From Parcubacteria group bacterium (GTDB lineage: Bacteria > Patescibacteria > ABY1 > Buchananbacterales > UBA6539), in assembly GCA_002687175.1 (NCBI GenBank), contig NYZP01000006.1, forward strand, positions 1 to 21,950: a DNA stretch of 21,950 nucleotides, written 5' to 3'. The position numbers and the translations under genes are program-made. Positions within the stretch are counted from its first letter, which is position 1. Every line of letters starts with the position of its first letter. The notes under the pieces are model-generated. The model saw only the letters and a list, made by a program, of their open reading frames with translations. It was not told where the DNA came from and did no database searches. This document shows positions 1-6,421 of the stretch, one piece after another.

Positions 1-2
1 CC

Positions 3-950
3 TTAAGCACTATGTTGCGTAACCGTGCCTATATTGGAGAAGCACATTGGGGTAGCTCTTATGCTGTAATTCCAGAAAAACCACTGAAAGACCAGAAATA
101 TAAAAAAATAAAAAAGACCAGTCGCCGAAAAAAACCTAAAGAGGAATGGATAACCATACCTGTACCATCCATTATTACACCAGAACTTTTTGAAAAAGCT
201 AGACAACAGTTAGAGACAAACTTTGCCCTATGTAAACGGAATAAAAAGAATGATTATCTGCTAGCAGGTAAAATTCTCTGTGCTTGAGGGAGAAAACGAA
301 CAGGTGAAGGGTATGCCAACAAGCCAAATCTGTATTATCGCTGTAGCGACAGGGTTCTAAGTTTTCCTTTGCCCCCTAAGTGTGAGGAAAAAGGCATCAA
401 TGCCATAGTTGCAGATGATTTAGTGTGGCAAAAAATGACAAAGTTGATGAGCTCACCAGACTTAATGACTGCACAAGTCAATCGCTGGTTCAAAGACAGG
501 CAAACCAAATCTAAATCTGCATTAGTTGATGTAGACTCCCTAAAAGAACAAATTAGAAAATTGAAAAAACAAGAAGAAAGATATAACAAGGCATATGGCA
601 CAGGAGTATTTGACTTAGAGCAACTTAAAAGCTACACTACGCCAATCAGAGAAAAAATCAGCCAGCTTGAAACTCAAATTGCCCAAACGACAAGTAAAGT
701 CAGCCAAGCCCAGCTAGCAACGCCAAGCAAACAAGAAATGGAGAGATTTGCCAGTAAAGCAAAAGAGGCCTTACAAGGCCTTAATTTTACGGCTAAAAGG
801 GCAATAATTCTTAATACTATTGAAAAAATCGTAGGAACAAGGCAAGATTTACAAGTATCTGGCCTTATTCCAATAAAACAATATGTCAAGTTCAAATCTA
901 TCAGTCGGCATTGTTGGTTTACCCAACGTTGGAAAATCTACTCTCTTTAA
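3..950 (+). pseudogene. Serine recombinase, C-terminal part, interrupted by in-frame TGA
   Basis: This is the C-terminal part of a large serine recombinase (site-specific DNA integrase/resolvase). The reading frame is open to the left edge, so the catalytic N-terminal domain lies outside the window. Visible parts are the end of the recombinase domain (MLRNRAYIGEAHWG), a zinc-ribbon region (LLAGKILC, then YYRCSDRV and PPKC), and a long Lys/Gln/Glu-rich helical segment typical of the family's coiled coil. The frame is broken by TGA at 285-287, just where the second zinc-ligand Cys of a C-x-C-G type ribbon is expected; a single TGT or TGC to TGA change explains it. The same frame then continues to 950. 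The last 68 bp overlap the start of ychF in another frame. It is probably inactive and the remains of an integrated element. Recombinase identity is firm; the reason for the stop is inference. Confidence 0.8.
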
Positions 951-1941
951 AGCCCTGACAAAAAAACAGGTGGATGCTTCTAATTATCCATTTTGTACTA
1001 TTGACCCTAATGTTGGCGTCGTTGCCGTGCCTGATCCTCGACTTGATAAGTTAACTGAACTTTCCAAGTCAGCCAAAACTTTGCCAACAACAATTGAATT
1101 TGTCGACATTGCTGGTTTGGTTAAGGGAGCTTCCAAGGGTGAAGGTTTAGGTAATAAATTTTTATCTCACATTCGGGAAGTAGATGCTATTGTTCAGGTC
1201 TTAAGAAAATTTACCGATAAAAATGTTACTCATGTTGATGATAAAATTGATCCGGAATCTGACAAAGAAACAATTAACCTGGAACTAATTTTTGCCGATC
1301 AAGCAACAGTACAAAAACGCATTGATAAAAATCAAAAAGATCTTAATGCCAATAAAAAGGAAGGCAAAGAACTGGAACCTATTTTAACCAGATTAAAAAC
1401 CGGCCTGGAGGATGGCAAGTTAGCTAATCAAATTATCACTGATCAAGAAGAAAAAAAGTTAATCAAAGACCTGAGTTTGCTAACCATGAAGCCAATGCTT
1501 TACATTTTAAACGTTGACGAAGACAGTACTTATCAAGAAACAGATTATTTAACTGTTTCGGCCAAGATAGAATCTGAGTTAGTTGAATTGCCAGCCGCCG
1601 AAGCTAAGGCAATGCTTGCAGAATTAAAAATAGAATCTTCTGGTTTAGACAAACTGATAAAAAAAGCTTTTGCCATCTTAGGATTAATAACTTTCTTAAC
1701 CACTGGCCCAGATGAGTCAAAAGCTTGGACAATAAAAAAAGGCGCTCTAGCACCAGAAGCAGCCGGGGTAATTCACACTGATTTTGAAAAAAACTTTATT
1801 AAGGCTGAAGTTATTAATTGGCAAGACTTGTTGGATGCTGGCTCAGAAGCTACGGCTAAAGAAAAAGGGTTGATTCGTCAAGAAGGTAAAGACTATGCGG
1901 TCCAAGATGGTGACGTCATTGTTTTTAAGACTGGAGCGTAA
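883..1941 (+). CDS. ychF: Redox-regulated ATPase YchF (Obg-family)
   Basis: YchF is an Obg-like P-loop NTPase that prefers ATP, binds ribosomes and is linked to stress and translation control. At 352 aa it is close to the usual length of about 363. The G1 loop GLPNVGKST is at residues 12-20, the G3 motif DIAG at 75-78 followed by the family signature KGASKGEGLGNKFL, and NVDE at 210-213 replaces the GTP-specifying NKxD, as expected for YchF. A coiled-coil segment (about 140-195) separates the two halves of the G domain, and a C-terminal TGS domain ends in DYAVQDGDVIVFKTGA. The start at 883 gives the canonical N-terminus and has no SD. The start lies inside the end of the recombinase frame, so any promoter must lie within that gene. 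Confidence 0.96.
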   Translation: MSSSNLSVGIVGLPNVGKSTLFKALTKKQVDASNYPFCTIDPNVGVVAVPDPRLDKLTELSKSAKTLPTTIEFVDIAGLVKGASKGEGLGNKFLSHIREVDAIVQVLRKFTDKNVTHVDDKIDPESDKETINLELIFADQATVQKRIDKNQKDLNANKKEGKELEPILTRLKTGLEDGKLANQIITDQEEKKLIKDLSLLTMKPMLYILNVDEDSTYQETDYLTVSAKIESELVELPAAEAKAMLAELKIESSGLDKLIKKAFAILGLITFLTTGPDESKAWTIKKGALAPEAAGVIHTDFEKNFIKAEVINWQDLLDAGSEATAKEKGLIRQEGKDYAVQDGDVIVFKTGA

Positions 1942-1957
1942 GATAATCTCAGCCATC

Positions 1958-2080
1958 AACAATCGCCTAGGCATGAATGCCTAGGCGATTGTTATAAATG
2001 TCCCTAAAGGGACATAACGCTAACTCCTGTCAGGAGGTTTGATTACCATAGCCCTGTCCTTTAGGGCTGGGCGATGGTAA
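1958..2080. repeat. Cluster of four consecutive palindromes between convergent genes
   Basis: Four separate inverted repeats fill the gap between ychF and the convergent methyltransferase gene. They are a perfect 17-bp arm pair at 1958-1974/1977-1993, an 8-bp pair at 1998-2005/2008-2015, a 6-bp pair at 2024-2029/2031-2036, and a compound hairpin with outer arms 2043-2049/2074-2080 and inner arms 2050-2055/2063-2068. The first could work as a bidirectional transcription stop, but no clear T-run follows on either strand. The others look like short palindromic repeats. A terminator role is inference. Confidence 0.6.
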
Positions 2081-2088
2081 CAGACAAG

Positions 2089-3186
2089 TCAAATCCTGAA
2101 AACCTTTATATTCCGATACACCTTTTGTCCCTGACGACTATAAATTAATTTATCATCAGATAACTGGCTAAAACCCAGTTTTTTTATTTCATCAATAATT
2201 TCCAGTTCATAAATTTTTCCAGCTACTCTAAAAGAGGGAAAAACTATCACAACTTTACCATTTTTAGTTAAAATCTTCTTAAACTCAGCAAAAGCTTGAG
2301 TATAAAGCTCTGACAATTCAGACACAATCTTTTCAATTTGTTCTGCTTTTTCCGTGCCTCGAACCGTTGGCCCCAATAAAGGTTCGGAAACAATTGCATC
2401 AACTTTAGTTACCACCTGTGAAAGTTGTATAACATTGACATTATGAAGTGTATAAATTTTGTTTTTTAATTCCTGATTTTTAACTAACCATTTTAAGTTA
2501 TTTTTAGTGTCTTGAATTGCTTTGGCTGAAATATCGCTACCAATAATATTGTTGTAGTTTAAAAGTAAAGCTTCTTGCAAAACAGTTCCAGAGCCGCAAA
2601 ATGGATCAATAATAATGGCCGAACTTTTAAGTTGAGCCAAATTAATCATAATCTTGGCCAACTTCGGCGGCATACTACCGGATTGCATATCACGAACCGG
2701 ACGACCATAATCACGTTTTGAATACTCCTCAAACTCTTGAACTGCACAAGTCTGAGCTAAAAATTTATTCCCTAAGATTAAAAAATCATGAACTTTATTT
2801 TTGGTAACTACAACTGATGACAATGCTTTATCTCTACTGGTTACTAATCGACAGCTGATACCAGCTTCTTTTAATTCTGTTTTAACTTCCATACCCAGTT
2901 TGTCCTTAGGACAGTTATAATAACTTAAACCAAATTTAAGTTTATTACTGGCTTTAACTTTTTTCAACTTTTCAACAATAATTTTTTGATCAATTTTTTC
3001 AGCTAACACTTCACCAATTTTTATGGTGCCACCTAGTTGACGGAGTAGTTTCTGGCAGTCAATTTTTACATCTTCTAGTATTAAAAAAGAGTCGGCTTGA
3101 ATAACCAACTTGGCTTTTGGCAGGACTGCTAAAATTTCAGCCGCTGACAATTTTGGATTGTGTCCTAAGATAAAGGCGTACATCAT
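2089..3186 (-). CDS. THUMP/Trm11-like SAM-dependent RNA methyltransferase
   Basis: This 365-aa protein is probably a class I methyltransferase acting on tRNA guanine, like archaeal TrmG10 or Trm11. The N-terminal half (about 1-160) is compatible with an NFLD/THUMP-type RNA-binding module. The signature RDYGRPVRDMQSGSMPPKLA at about 158-177 is typical of the Trm11/UPF0020 group. SAM motif I is DPFCGSGT at 194-201, followed by an acidic position in GSDIS (216-220). Motif IV is SEPLLGP at 267-273 in place of the usual N/D-PPY, as seen in Trm11-like bacterial homologues. Start: two ATGs in tandem (3181-3186) with no SD, so either may be used. It converges on ychF. The exact target nucleotide cannot be read from the sequence. 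Confidence 0.82.
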   Translation of the reverse strand: MMYAFILGHNPKLSAAEILAVLPKAKLVIQADSFLILEDVKIDCQKLLRQLGGTIKIGEVLAEKIDQKIIVEKLKKVKASNKLKFGLSYYNCPKDKLGMEVKTELKEAGISCRLVTSRDKALSSVVVTKNKVHDFLILGNKFLAQTCAVQEFEEYSKRDYGRPVRDMQSGSMPPKLAKIMINLAQLKSSAIIIDPFCGSGTVLQEALLLNYNNIIGSDISAKAIQDTKNNLKWLVKNQELKNKIYTLHNVNVIQLSQVVTKVDAIVSEPLLGPTVRGTEKAEQIEKIVSELSELYTQAFAEFKKILTKNGKVVIVFPSFRVAGKIYELEIIDEIKKLGFSQLSDDKLIYSRQGQKVYRNIKVFRI

Positions 3187-3210
3187 AAATACATGCTAGC
3201 AGTATAACAT

Positions 3211-3240
3211 AAAAAAATCCAGAAGACAGAGTCCTCTGGA
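3211..3240 (-). terminator. Intrinsic terminator after the 98-aa zinc-ribbon gene
   Basis: Read on the minus strand, a hairpin (arms 3218-3223/3235-3240 plus an inner 3-bp pair) is followed by seven T (3217-3211). It lies about 35 bp past the stop of the 98-aa gene and just ahead of the methyltransferase start, so it should insulate that gene from upstream transcription. Confidence 0.7.
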
Positions 3241-3273
3241 AAGGTGATCAACTACACTTTTTGTATATGATCG

Positions 3274-3570
3274 CTAAAGACTTGGCACGCTGGCCGGATG
3301 AGGATTACGATCTACTTGTGGCAACTCAGACGTAGGAAGCTCTTCTGTTGTGGGTGCAGAACGAAAGTCATTTTGTGGACCAGTATGTTTGATGACATCG
3401 TCCTCAGAATCAATTGCCGAAACCGCCGATTCCTCAGGACTAATTCCTGATCCCGGACAATCTTCGTCAGTATTATCAGGGTTTGGGTGAACGCAGGCAA
3501 CACGATCACCATCAATGACTTCGGTTGACACTTTATTGCCGCAATCTGAACAAGTAAATTCCGTGGGCAT
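3274..3570 (-). CDS. Small zinc-ribbon protein (CPGSG type), acidic tail
   Basis: This 98-aa protein of unknown role has a short metal-binding head. C7-x2-C10, C26-x-H28 and C38 in the context CPGSG resemble small zinc-ribbon proteins of phages and bacteria. The rest, from about residue 43, is low-complexity, acidic and Pro/Ser/Thr rich, and probably disordered. The start is well set by an SD of the AAGGAGG type about 8 nt upstream, much stronger than those of the core genes here. It is the second leftward gene after the 64-aa Cys-rich gene, and an intrinsic terminator follows it. Metal binding is inferred from the Cys pattern; no pathway can be named. Confidence 0.72.
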   Translation of the reverse strand: MPTEFTCSDCGNKVSTEVIDGDRVACVHPNPDNTDEDCPGSGISPEESAVSAIDSEDDVIKHTGPQNDFRSAPTTEELPTSELPQVDRNPHPASVPSL

Positions 3571-3626
3571 TTAACACCCTCCTTTCTGGTTCTCCTCTTA
3601 CAACAGTTCTTGATATAAATAATTGA

Positions 3627-3652
3627 CCCCAGAAGAACGTATCCTTCTGGGG
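3627..3652 (-). terminator. Hairpin between the two small Cys-containing genes
   Basis: Perfect 9-bp arms at 3627-3635 and 3644-3652 enclose an 8-nt loop, just past the stop of the 64-aa gene. On the minus strand an AT-rich but interrupted T stretch follows, so it could be a partial terminator or an mRNA-stabilising hairpin within a two-gene transcript. Confidence 0.5.
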
Positions 3653-3669
3653 GTATTGTGCATGAAAGA

Positions 3670-3864
3670 CTAGTCAACGTGACCAGCGGGCTGAAGTTGC
3701 GAGTGCCTTTCGCACTTAACCGAGTGCCGAGCACTCAACTTCGCGGGCTGCGTGCAGGGCGGGGTTTGCATGTGGCCTTTACTGACCACCGTAGTGCAAC
3801 CGCACTCCTCTTCGGTGACGATGGTGGTGCCCTGACAAACAGCGCAAATGCAATTCAATTCCAT
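3670..3864 (-). CDS. Small cysteine-rich protein, 64 aa
   Basis: This protein is not recognised. It has seven Cys, four of them as C5-I-C7 with C10, and C21-x-C23, plus C37 and C51, and several His, so a metal-binding or disulfide-rich fold is likely. An ATG further upstream (3909) is open, but the start at 3864 (MELNCICAVC) is preferred because GGGAGGAG lies about 6 nt upstream of it. It is the first gene downstream of a near-consensus leftward promoter at 3923-3951. The C-terminal half is rich in His, Lys, Ser and Gln. It may be functionally linked to the 98-aa zinc-ribbon gene that follows it; that is inference from context only. Confidence 0.6.
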   Translation of the reverse strand: MELNCICAVCQGTTIVTEEECGCTTVVSKGHMQTPPCTQPAKLSARHSVKCERHSQLQPAGHVD

Positions 3865-3922
3865 GTCTTTCTCCTCCCTGTATGGGCTTAAGTGTACATT
3901 TATAGCCAAGCGCTATATCCAT

Positions 3923-3951
3923 AATATATCATATATATAAGAATTTGTCAA
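3923..3951 (-). promoter_or_regulatory. Strong sigma-70-type promoter for the small Cys genes
   Basis: On the minus strand TTGACA (3951-3946) is separated by exactly 17 bp from TATATT (3928-3923), a near-perfect housekeeping promoter. Its -35 box is three bases from a rightward TTGACG, so the two promoters are back to back. Confidence 0.75.
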
Positions 3952-3954
3952 GAT

Positions 3955-4173
3955 TTGACGGTTTTCTGCATTCATGATAAGCTGTTTTTATCCTGAAACA
4001 AGTTCAGGGCAAGCACGATAAATATTAACAATTTAGCCTTTTCCAGGTTCGCCACAGGCGACCATAACCTTACTACAATAAGTAAGGATGGGTGTTTCAT
4101 ATAAATTGTAAGGATAGGGCACTGCCCTGATACCCTTAAATCAACATAGCGCCCAAAATAGGGCGATTTTTTT
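3955..4173 (+). promoter_or_regulatory. Structured leader (or small RNA) upstream of rpsF
   Basis: A candidate promoter, TTGACG (3955-3960), 17 bp, then TAAGCT (3978-3983) with a TGn extension, would start a leader of about 190 nt. The leader contains consecutive hairpins at 3992-4008, 4046-4063, 4068-4087 and 4116-4128, then the terminator hairpin at 4150-4165. The first is the core of the CCTGAA..TTCAGG palindrome common in many bacterial genomes. This fits either an attenuated ribosomal-protein leader or a separate non-coding RNA ending just before rpsF. I cannot match it to a known S6:S18 leader by eye. Confidence 0.45.
4150..4173 (+). terminator. Intrinsic terminator 10 nt before rpsF
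   Basis: CGCCC (4150-4154) pairs with GGGCG (4161-4165) around a 6-nt loop, and an A plus seven T follow. No complete rightward gene precedes it, and its end is only 10 nt from the rpsF ATG. It is therefore best read as an attenuator or as the end of a leader RNA. Confidence 0.65.
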
Positions 4174-4183
4174 AACCAAATTT

Positions 4184-4687
4184 ATGATCAATTATTACGA
4201 AATATTTTACTTGGTTCCCGCCAGTTATACGGAAGAAGAACTAATTCCCATCAAGGATAAAGTAAAAGAGTTAATTACTAAAGCTGATGGTGAAATTAAA
4301 GCTGAAGACAATTTCGGCAAGAAAAAACTGGCTTACCCGGTGAACAAAAATCATCAAGGGTATTATTTACTTTATGAATTTAATATTGATGGAGAAAAAA
4401 TAAAAGACCTTGATCAAAATTTAAAGCTAACCAATGAAGTCTTAAGACATGTTATTGTAAAAACTAAACCACATGTTAAAAAAGAAATTAGAATACAACC
4501 ATTAGAAATGGAGTCTAGCAAACCGAAAGCAAAACCAACTGAACCGGAAAGGCCAAAACCCAGGGATTCAGAACCACCTAAACCAAGTGAACCAACCAAA
4601 GGTGGTAGTGGCAAAGATGATAGTAAGTTAAAACTTGAAGATTTGGATCAACGACTTGATGAAATACTGGAAGGTGATATACTATAA
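4184..4687 (+). CDS. rpsF: 30S ribosomal protein bS6, with extended C-terminal tail
   Basis: bS6 binds 16S rRNA with bS18 in the small-subunit platform. Residues 1-100 form the S6 ferredoxin-like fold (MINYYEIFYLVPASYTEEEL, FGKKKLAYPVNKNHQGYYLLYEF, LTNEVLRHVIVKTKP). The protein is 167 aa, against about 100-135 in most bacteria; the extra part is a Pro/Lys/Glu-rich disordered linker (about 108-150) ending in a short acidic helix (LDQRLDEILEGDIL). It is the first gene of rpsF-ssb-rpsR-efp. There is no SD; the start is fixed by the conserved N-terminus. Expression may be controlled by the terminator just upstream. Confidence 0.95.
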   Translation: MINYYEIFYLVPASYTEEELIPIKDKVKELITKADGEIKAEDNFGKKKLAYPVNKNHQGYYLLYEFNIDGEKIKDLDQNLKLTNEVLRHVIVKTKPHVKKEIRIQPLEMESSKPKAKPTEPERPKPRDSEPPKPSEPTKGGSGKDDSKLKLEDLDQRLDEILEGDIL

Positions 4688-4747
4688 AAATCTATAACGC
4701 GTTTAGATGCAATCAATATAGCGTGTCTAAATAATAACCACAAAAAT

Positions 4748-5188
4748 ATGAATTTGAACAAAGCGATGATTATCGGCAATTTGACCCGAGACCCAGAATC
4801 CCGCACCACTCCTTCGGGGCAGGCAGTCTGTAACTTTGGGGTTGCCACCAATCTAATTTGGACTGACGCTAATGGCGACAAACAAGAACGAGCAGAATTT
4901 CACAATGTTGTTGCCTGGAGAAAACTGGCAGAAATTTGTTCCCAGTATCTTAAAAAAGGTAGTAAGATTTATATCGAAGGAAGACTACAAACAAGAGACT
5001 GGGAAGGCCAAGATGGAGTAAAACGATATCGTACTGAAATCGTGGCCGACAACATGATCATGCTTGATTCTAAAGGTAGTCGCCCATCAGCAGGACCTGC
5101 TGGACCTGCTGGAACCGACGATTCTTCTCAACCGGAACCACCAGCTAGTGCTAGCGACGAAATTCAAGTCGAAAACATTCCATTCTAA
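4748..5188 (+). CDS. ssb: Single-stranded DNA-binding protein
   Basis: This protein coats single-stranded DNA during replication, repair and recombination. At 146 aa it has an N-terminal OB fold (MNLNKAMIIGNLTRDPESR, FHNVVAWRKLAEICSQYLKKG, IYIEGRLQTRDWE; residues 1 to about 110), a Gly/Pro/Ala/Ser linker with a repeated GPA element, and an acidic C-terminal tip ending in IPF, the conserved docking peptide for partner proteins. Its place between rpsF and rpsR is the classic arrangement. It lies 60 bp after rpsF with no SD. Confidence 0.96.
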   Translation: MNLNKAMIIGNLTRDPESRTTPSGQAVCNFGVATNLIWTDANGDKQERAEFHNVVAWRKLAEICSQYLKKGSKIYIEGRLQTRDWEGQDGVKRYRTEIVADNMIMLDSKGSRPSAGPAGPAGTDDSSQPEPPASASDEIQVENIPF

Positions 5189-5203
5189 CTTAAACAATTT
5201 TGC

Positions 5204-5247
5204 AAGGGCAGTCTCGACTATACCTCGAGCTTAGTCGGACTGCTCTT
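5204..5247 (+). other. Long hairpin in the ssb-rpsR gap
   Basis: Arms 5204-5213/5238-5247 (10 bp including one G-U on the RNA) and 5215-5220/5232-5237 (6 bp) enclose an 11-nt loop, with a one-base bulge at 5214. No T-run follows. The hairpin ends 14 nt before the rpsR start codon. It may be an mRNA processing or translation-control element, or a short palindromic repeat. Confidence 0.6.
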
Positions 5248-5261
5248 ACAATTTTAATATT

Positions 5262-5492
5262 ATGCCTAAACAAAATAACGTTTTAACAAAACCACGCGAC
5301 TGTCACTTTTGTAAAAGTAATGTCAACCATATAGACTATAAAGATACTCAAACTTTACGTCGGTTTATTTCTTCATATTCAAAAATTGTTCCTCGAAAAA
5401 GAAGTGGTGTTTGTGCCAAACACCAACGAAAGTTAGCCACCGCTATTAAACGAGCTCGGATAATGGCTCTATTACCTTTTACCACTAAATAA
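5262..5492 (+). CDS. rpsR: 30S ribosomal protein bS18
   Basis: bS18 is the partner of bS6 in the 30S platform. The protein is 76 aa, the normal length. The conserved core is present (KDTQTLRRFISSYSKIVPRK and KHQRKLATAIKRARIMALLPF). It retains a zinc-ligand set, C14-x2-C17 and C51-x2-H54, so this is the zinc-binding form. The start matches the family; there is no SD, and a long hairpin lies 14 nt upstream. Its stop codon abuts the efp start codon, with no bases between. Confidence 0.96.
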   Translation: MPKQNNVLTKPRDCHFCKSNVNHIDYKDTQTLRRFISSYSKIVPRKRSGVCAKHQRKLATAIKRARIMALLPFTTK

Positions 5493-6056
5493 ATGTTGGC
5501 GATCAGTGACATTCGTCAAGGCACAATTTGTAAAATTGGTGATGAATCTTATGAAGTTATTTGGACCCAACAAGTACAAATGGGTCGCGGTGGTTCAATT
5601 TTAAGGATAAAAATAAAAGGGTTGGTTTCCGGTAAAATGCTTGAAAAAACTCTAAAAGGTTCAGATTCACTAGACTCAGCCGATTTAAGCCGTGGGAAAG
5701 TAAATTTTCTATATGCTGACCAAGAAGGTTATCATTTCATGGATAATGAAAGCTATGAACAGTTTACTTTCGATGCTGAAAAGATAGGTGATAAAAAAAA
5801 CTTTTTAAAAGAAGGTACTCAGGTTACTTTACTGAAAGCAGATGACAATCCCCTAACTATTCAGTTACCTATCAAGATGGAATTTGAAGTCACGGCAACC
5901 GCTGAAGGAGTTAAGGGTGATACGGCTCAAGGCAAAGTCACCAAAAATGCCGAAATTGAAACTGGTTATAATATCCAAGTACCATTATTTGTTAAACAAA
6001 ATGAAACCATTCGCATAAACACCGAAACCGGTGAATATGTTGAGCGGGTTGGCTAG
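5493..6056 (+). CDS. efp: Elongation factor P
   Basis: EF-P enters the ribosomal E site and rescues stalling at polyproline stretches. The protein is 187 aa with the three usual parts: N-terminal KOW-like domain (1 to about 63), OB domain II (about 67-127) and C-terminal OB domain III (TGYNIQVPLF, then INTETGEYVERVG). The tip loop of domain I reads QMGRGGSI, so the residue that carries the modification is Arg32, not Lys, and the usual PG before it is MG. The gene begins directly after the rpsR stop (TAA-ATG), so it is almost certainly cotranslated. The usual efp-linked modification genes (epmA/B, earP) are not in this window. Confidence 0.95.
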   Translation: MLAISDIRQGTICKIGDESYEVIWTQQVQMGRGGSILRIKIKGLVSGKMLEKTLKGSDSLDSADLSRGKVNFLYADQEGYHFMDNESYEQFTFDAEKIGDKKNFLKEGTQVTLLKADDNPLTIQLPIKMEFEVTATAEGVKGDTAQGKVTKNAEIETGYNIQVPLFVKQNETIRINTETGEYVERVG

Positions 6057-6065
6057 CCCTTATTT

Positions 6066-6147
6066 CATTGCGAGGAGTCCCGACTTGTCGGGACGACAAA
6101 GCAATCTCTAGAGATTGCTTAAACCCCGCTTTGTGGGGTTCGCAATG
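6066..6147. repeat. Cloverleaf-like palindromic repeat (ATTGCGAG...GCAATGA type)
   Basis: Outer 8-bp arms (6066-6073/6140-6147) enclose three perfect hairpins: 6077-6084/6087-6094, 6101-6108/6111-6118 and 6122-6127/6135-6140. This matches the general form of a palindromic intergenic repeat seen across many bacterial genomes, with ends CATTGCGA and TCGCAATG around GCAATCTC motifs. Such repeats are often moved by REP-associated transposases; none is visible here. Confidence 0.75.
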
Positions 6148-6176
6148 ACAATAAGTAAAAAATAACCTTCAAAACT

Positions 6177-6284
6177 ATGGGAATGAACAGTGCTAAAAAG
6201 GCGCGCATCAAGCACGCCAAAAAAAATACACCCAAGGGACGTGAACTGGCCAAGAAGACTAAAGCTTTGCGCCGAAAAAAATAG
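6177..6284 (+). CDS. Very small, highly basic protein, 35 aa
   Basis: The frame encodes 35 aa, about half of them Lys, Arg or His (MGMNSAKKARIKHAKKN, then PKGRELAKKTKALRRKK), with no acidic residue except one Glu. A small ribosomal or RNA-binding protein is the natural guess, but it does not match bL34, bL36 or bTHX. It sits 30 bp after a palindromic repeat and is followed 20 bp later by an intrinsic terminator. The composition and downstream terminator argue that it is a real gene. An internal ATG two codons later is an alternative start; neither has an SD. Confidence 0.6.
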   Translation: MGMNSAKKARIKHAKKNTPKGRELAKKTKALRRKK

Positions 6285-6304
6285 TATTTTTAAAGTAATA
6301 AAAT

Positions 6305-6328
6305 CGAGACAACCGTGTCTCGGTTTTA
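6305..6328 (+). terminator. Intrinsic terminator after the 35-aa gene
   Basis: CGAGACA (6305-6311) and TGTCTCG (6316-6322) form a perfect 7-bp stem with a 4-nt loop, followed by G and TTTT. It probably ends the rpsF-ssb-rpsR-efp transcript and the small basic gene. Confidence 0.75.
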
Positions 6329-6342
6329 TAATTACTAAAAAC

Positions 6343-6371
6343 TTGCAAAACTAAAAAGGCTGTGGTAACTT
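6343..6371 (+). promoter_or_regulatory. Possible promoter for the small membrane genes
   Basis: TTGCAA (6343-6348), 17 bp, TAACTT (6366-6371). The -10 box is weak, and TATATT immediately downstream is an alternative. Placed about 50 bp before the SD of the gene at 6422. Confidence 0.35.
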
Positions 6372-6421
6372 ATATTCAAATATTAAGTTATTAACTTGAT
6401 TCCCTTCAAGGAGGCGCCATC

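Noticed and set aside
285..287. UGA read as glycine, as in SR1/Gracilibacteria
   Set aside because: The position fits Cys, not Gly, and TGA appears as a true stop in the methyltransferase gene (2089-2091). No core gene in the window has an internal TGA.
285..330. UGA read as selenocysteine
   Set aside because: No convincing bacterial SECIS hairpin follows directly, and selenocysteine in a recombinase zinc ribbon is not known to me.
3312..3734. 140-aa minus-strand frame over the small Cys genes
   Set aside because: It overlaps two better-supported genes with strong SD sequences, and its composition looks like a frame shadow.
3658..3891. 77-aa plus-strand frame opposite the 64-aa gene
   Set aside because: Antisense shadow without an SD; the minus-strand gene has promoter, SD and Cys pattern.
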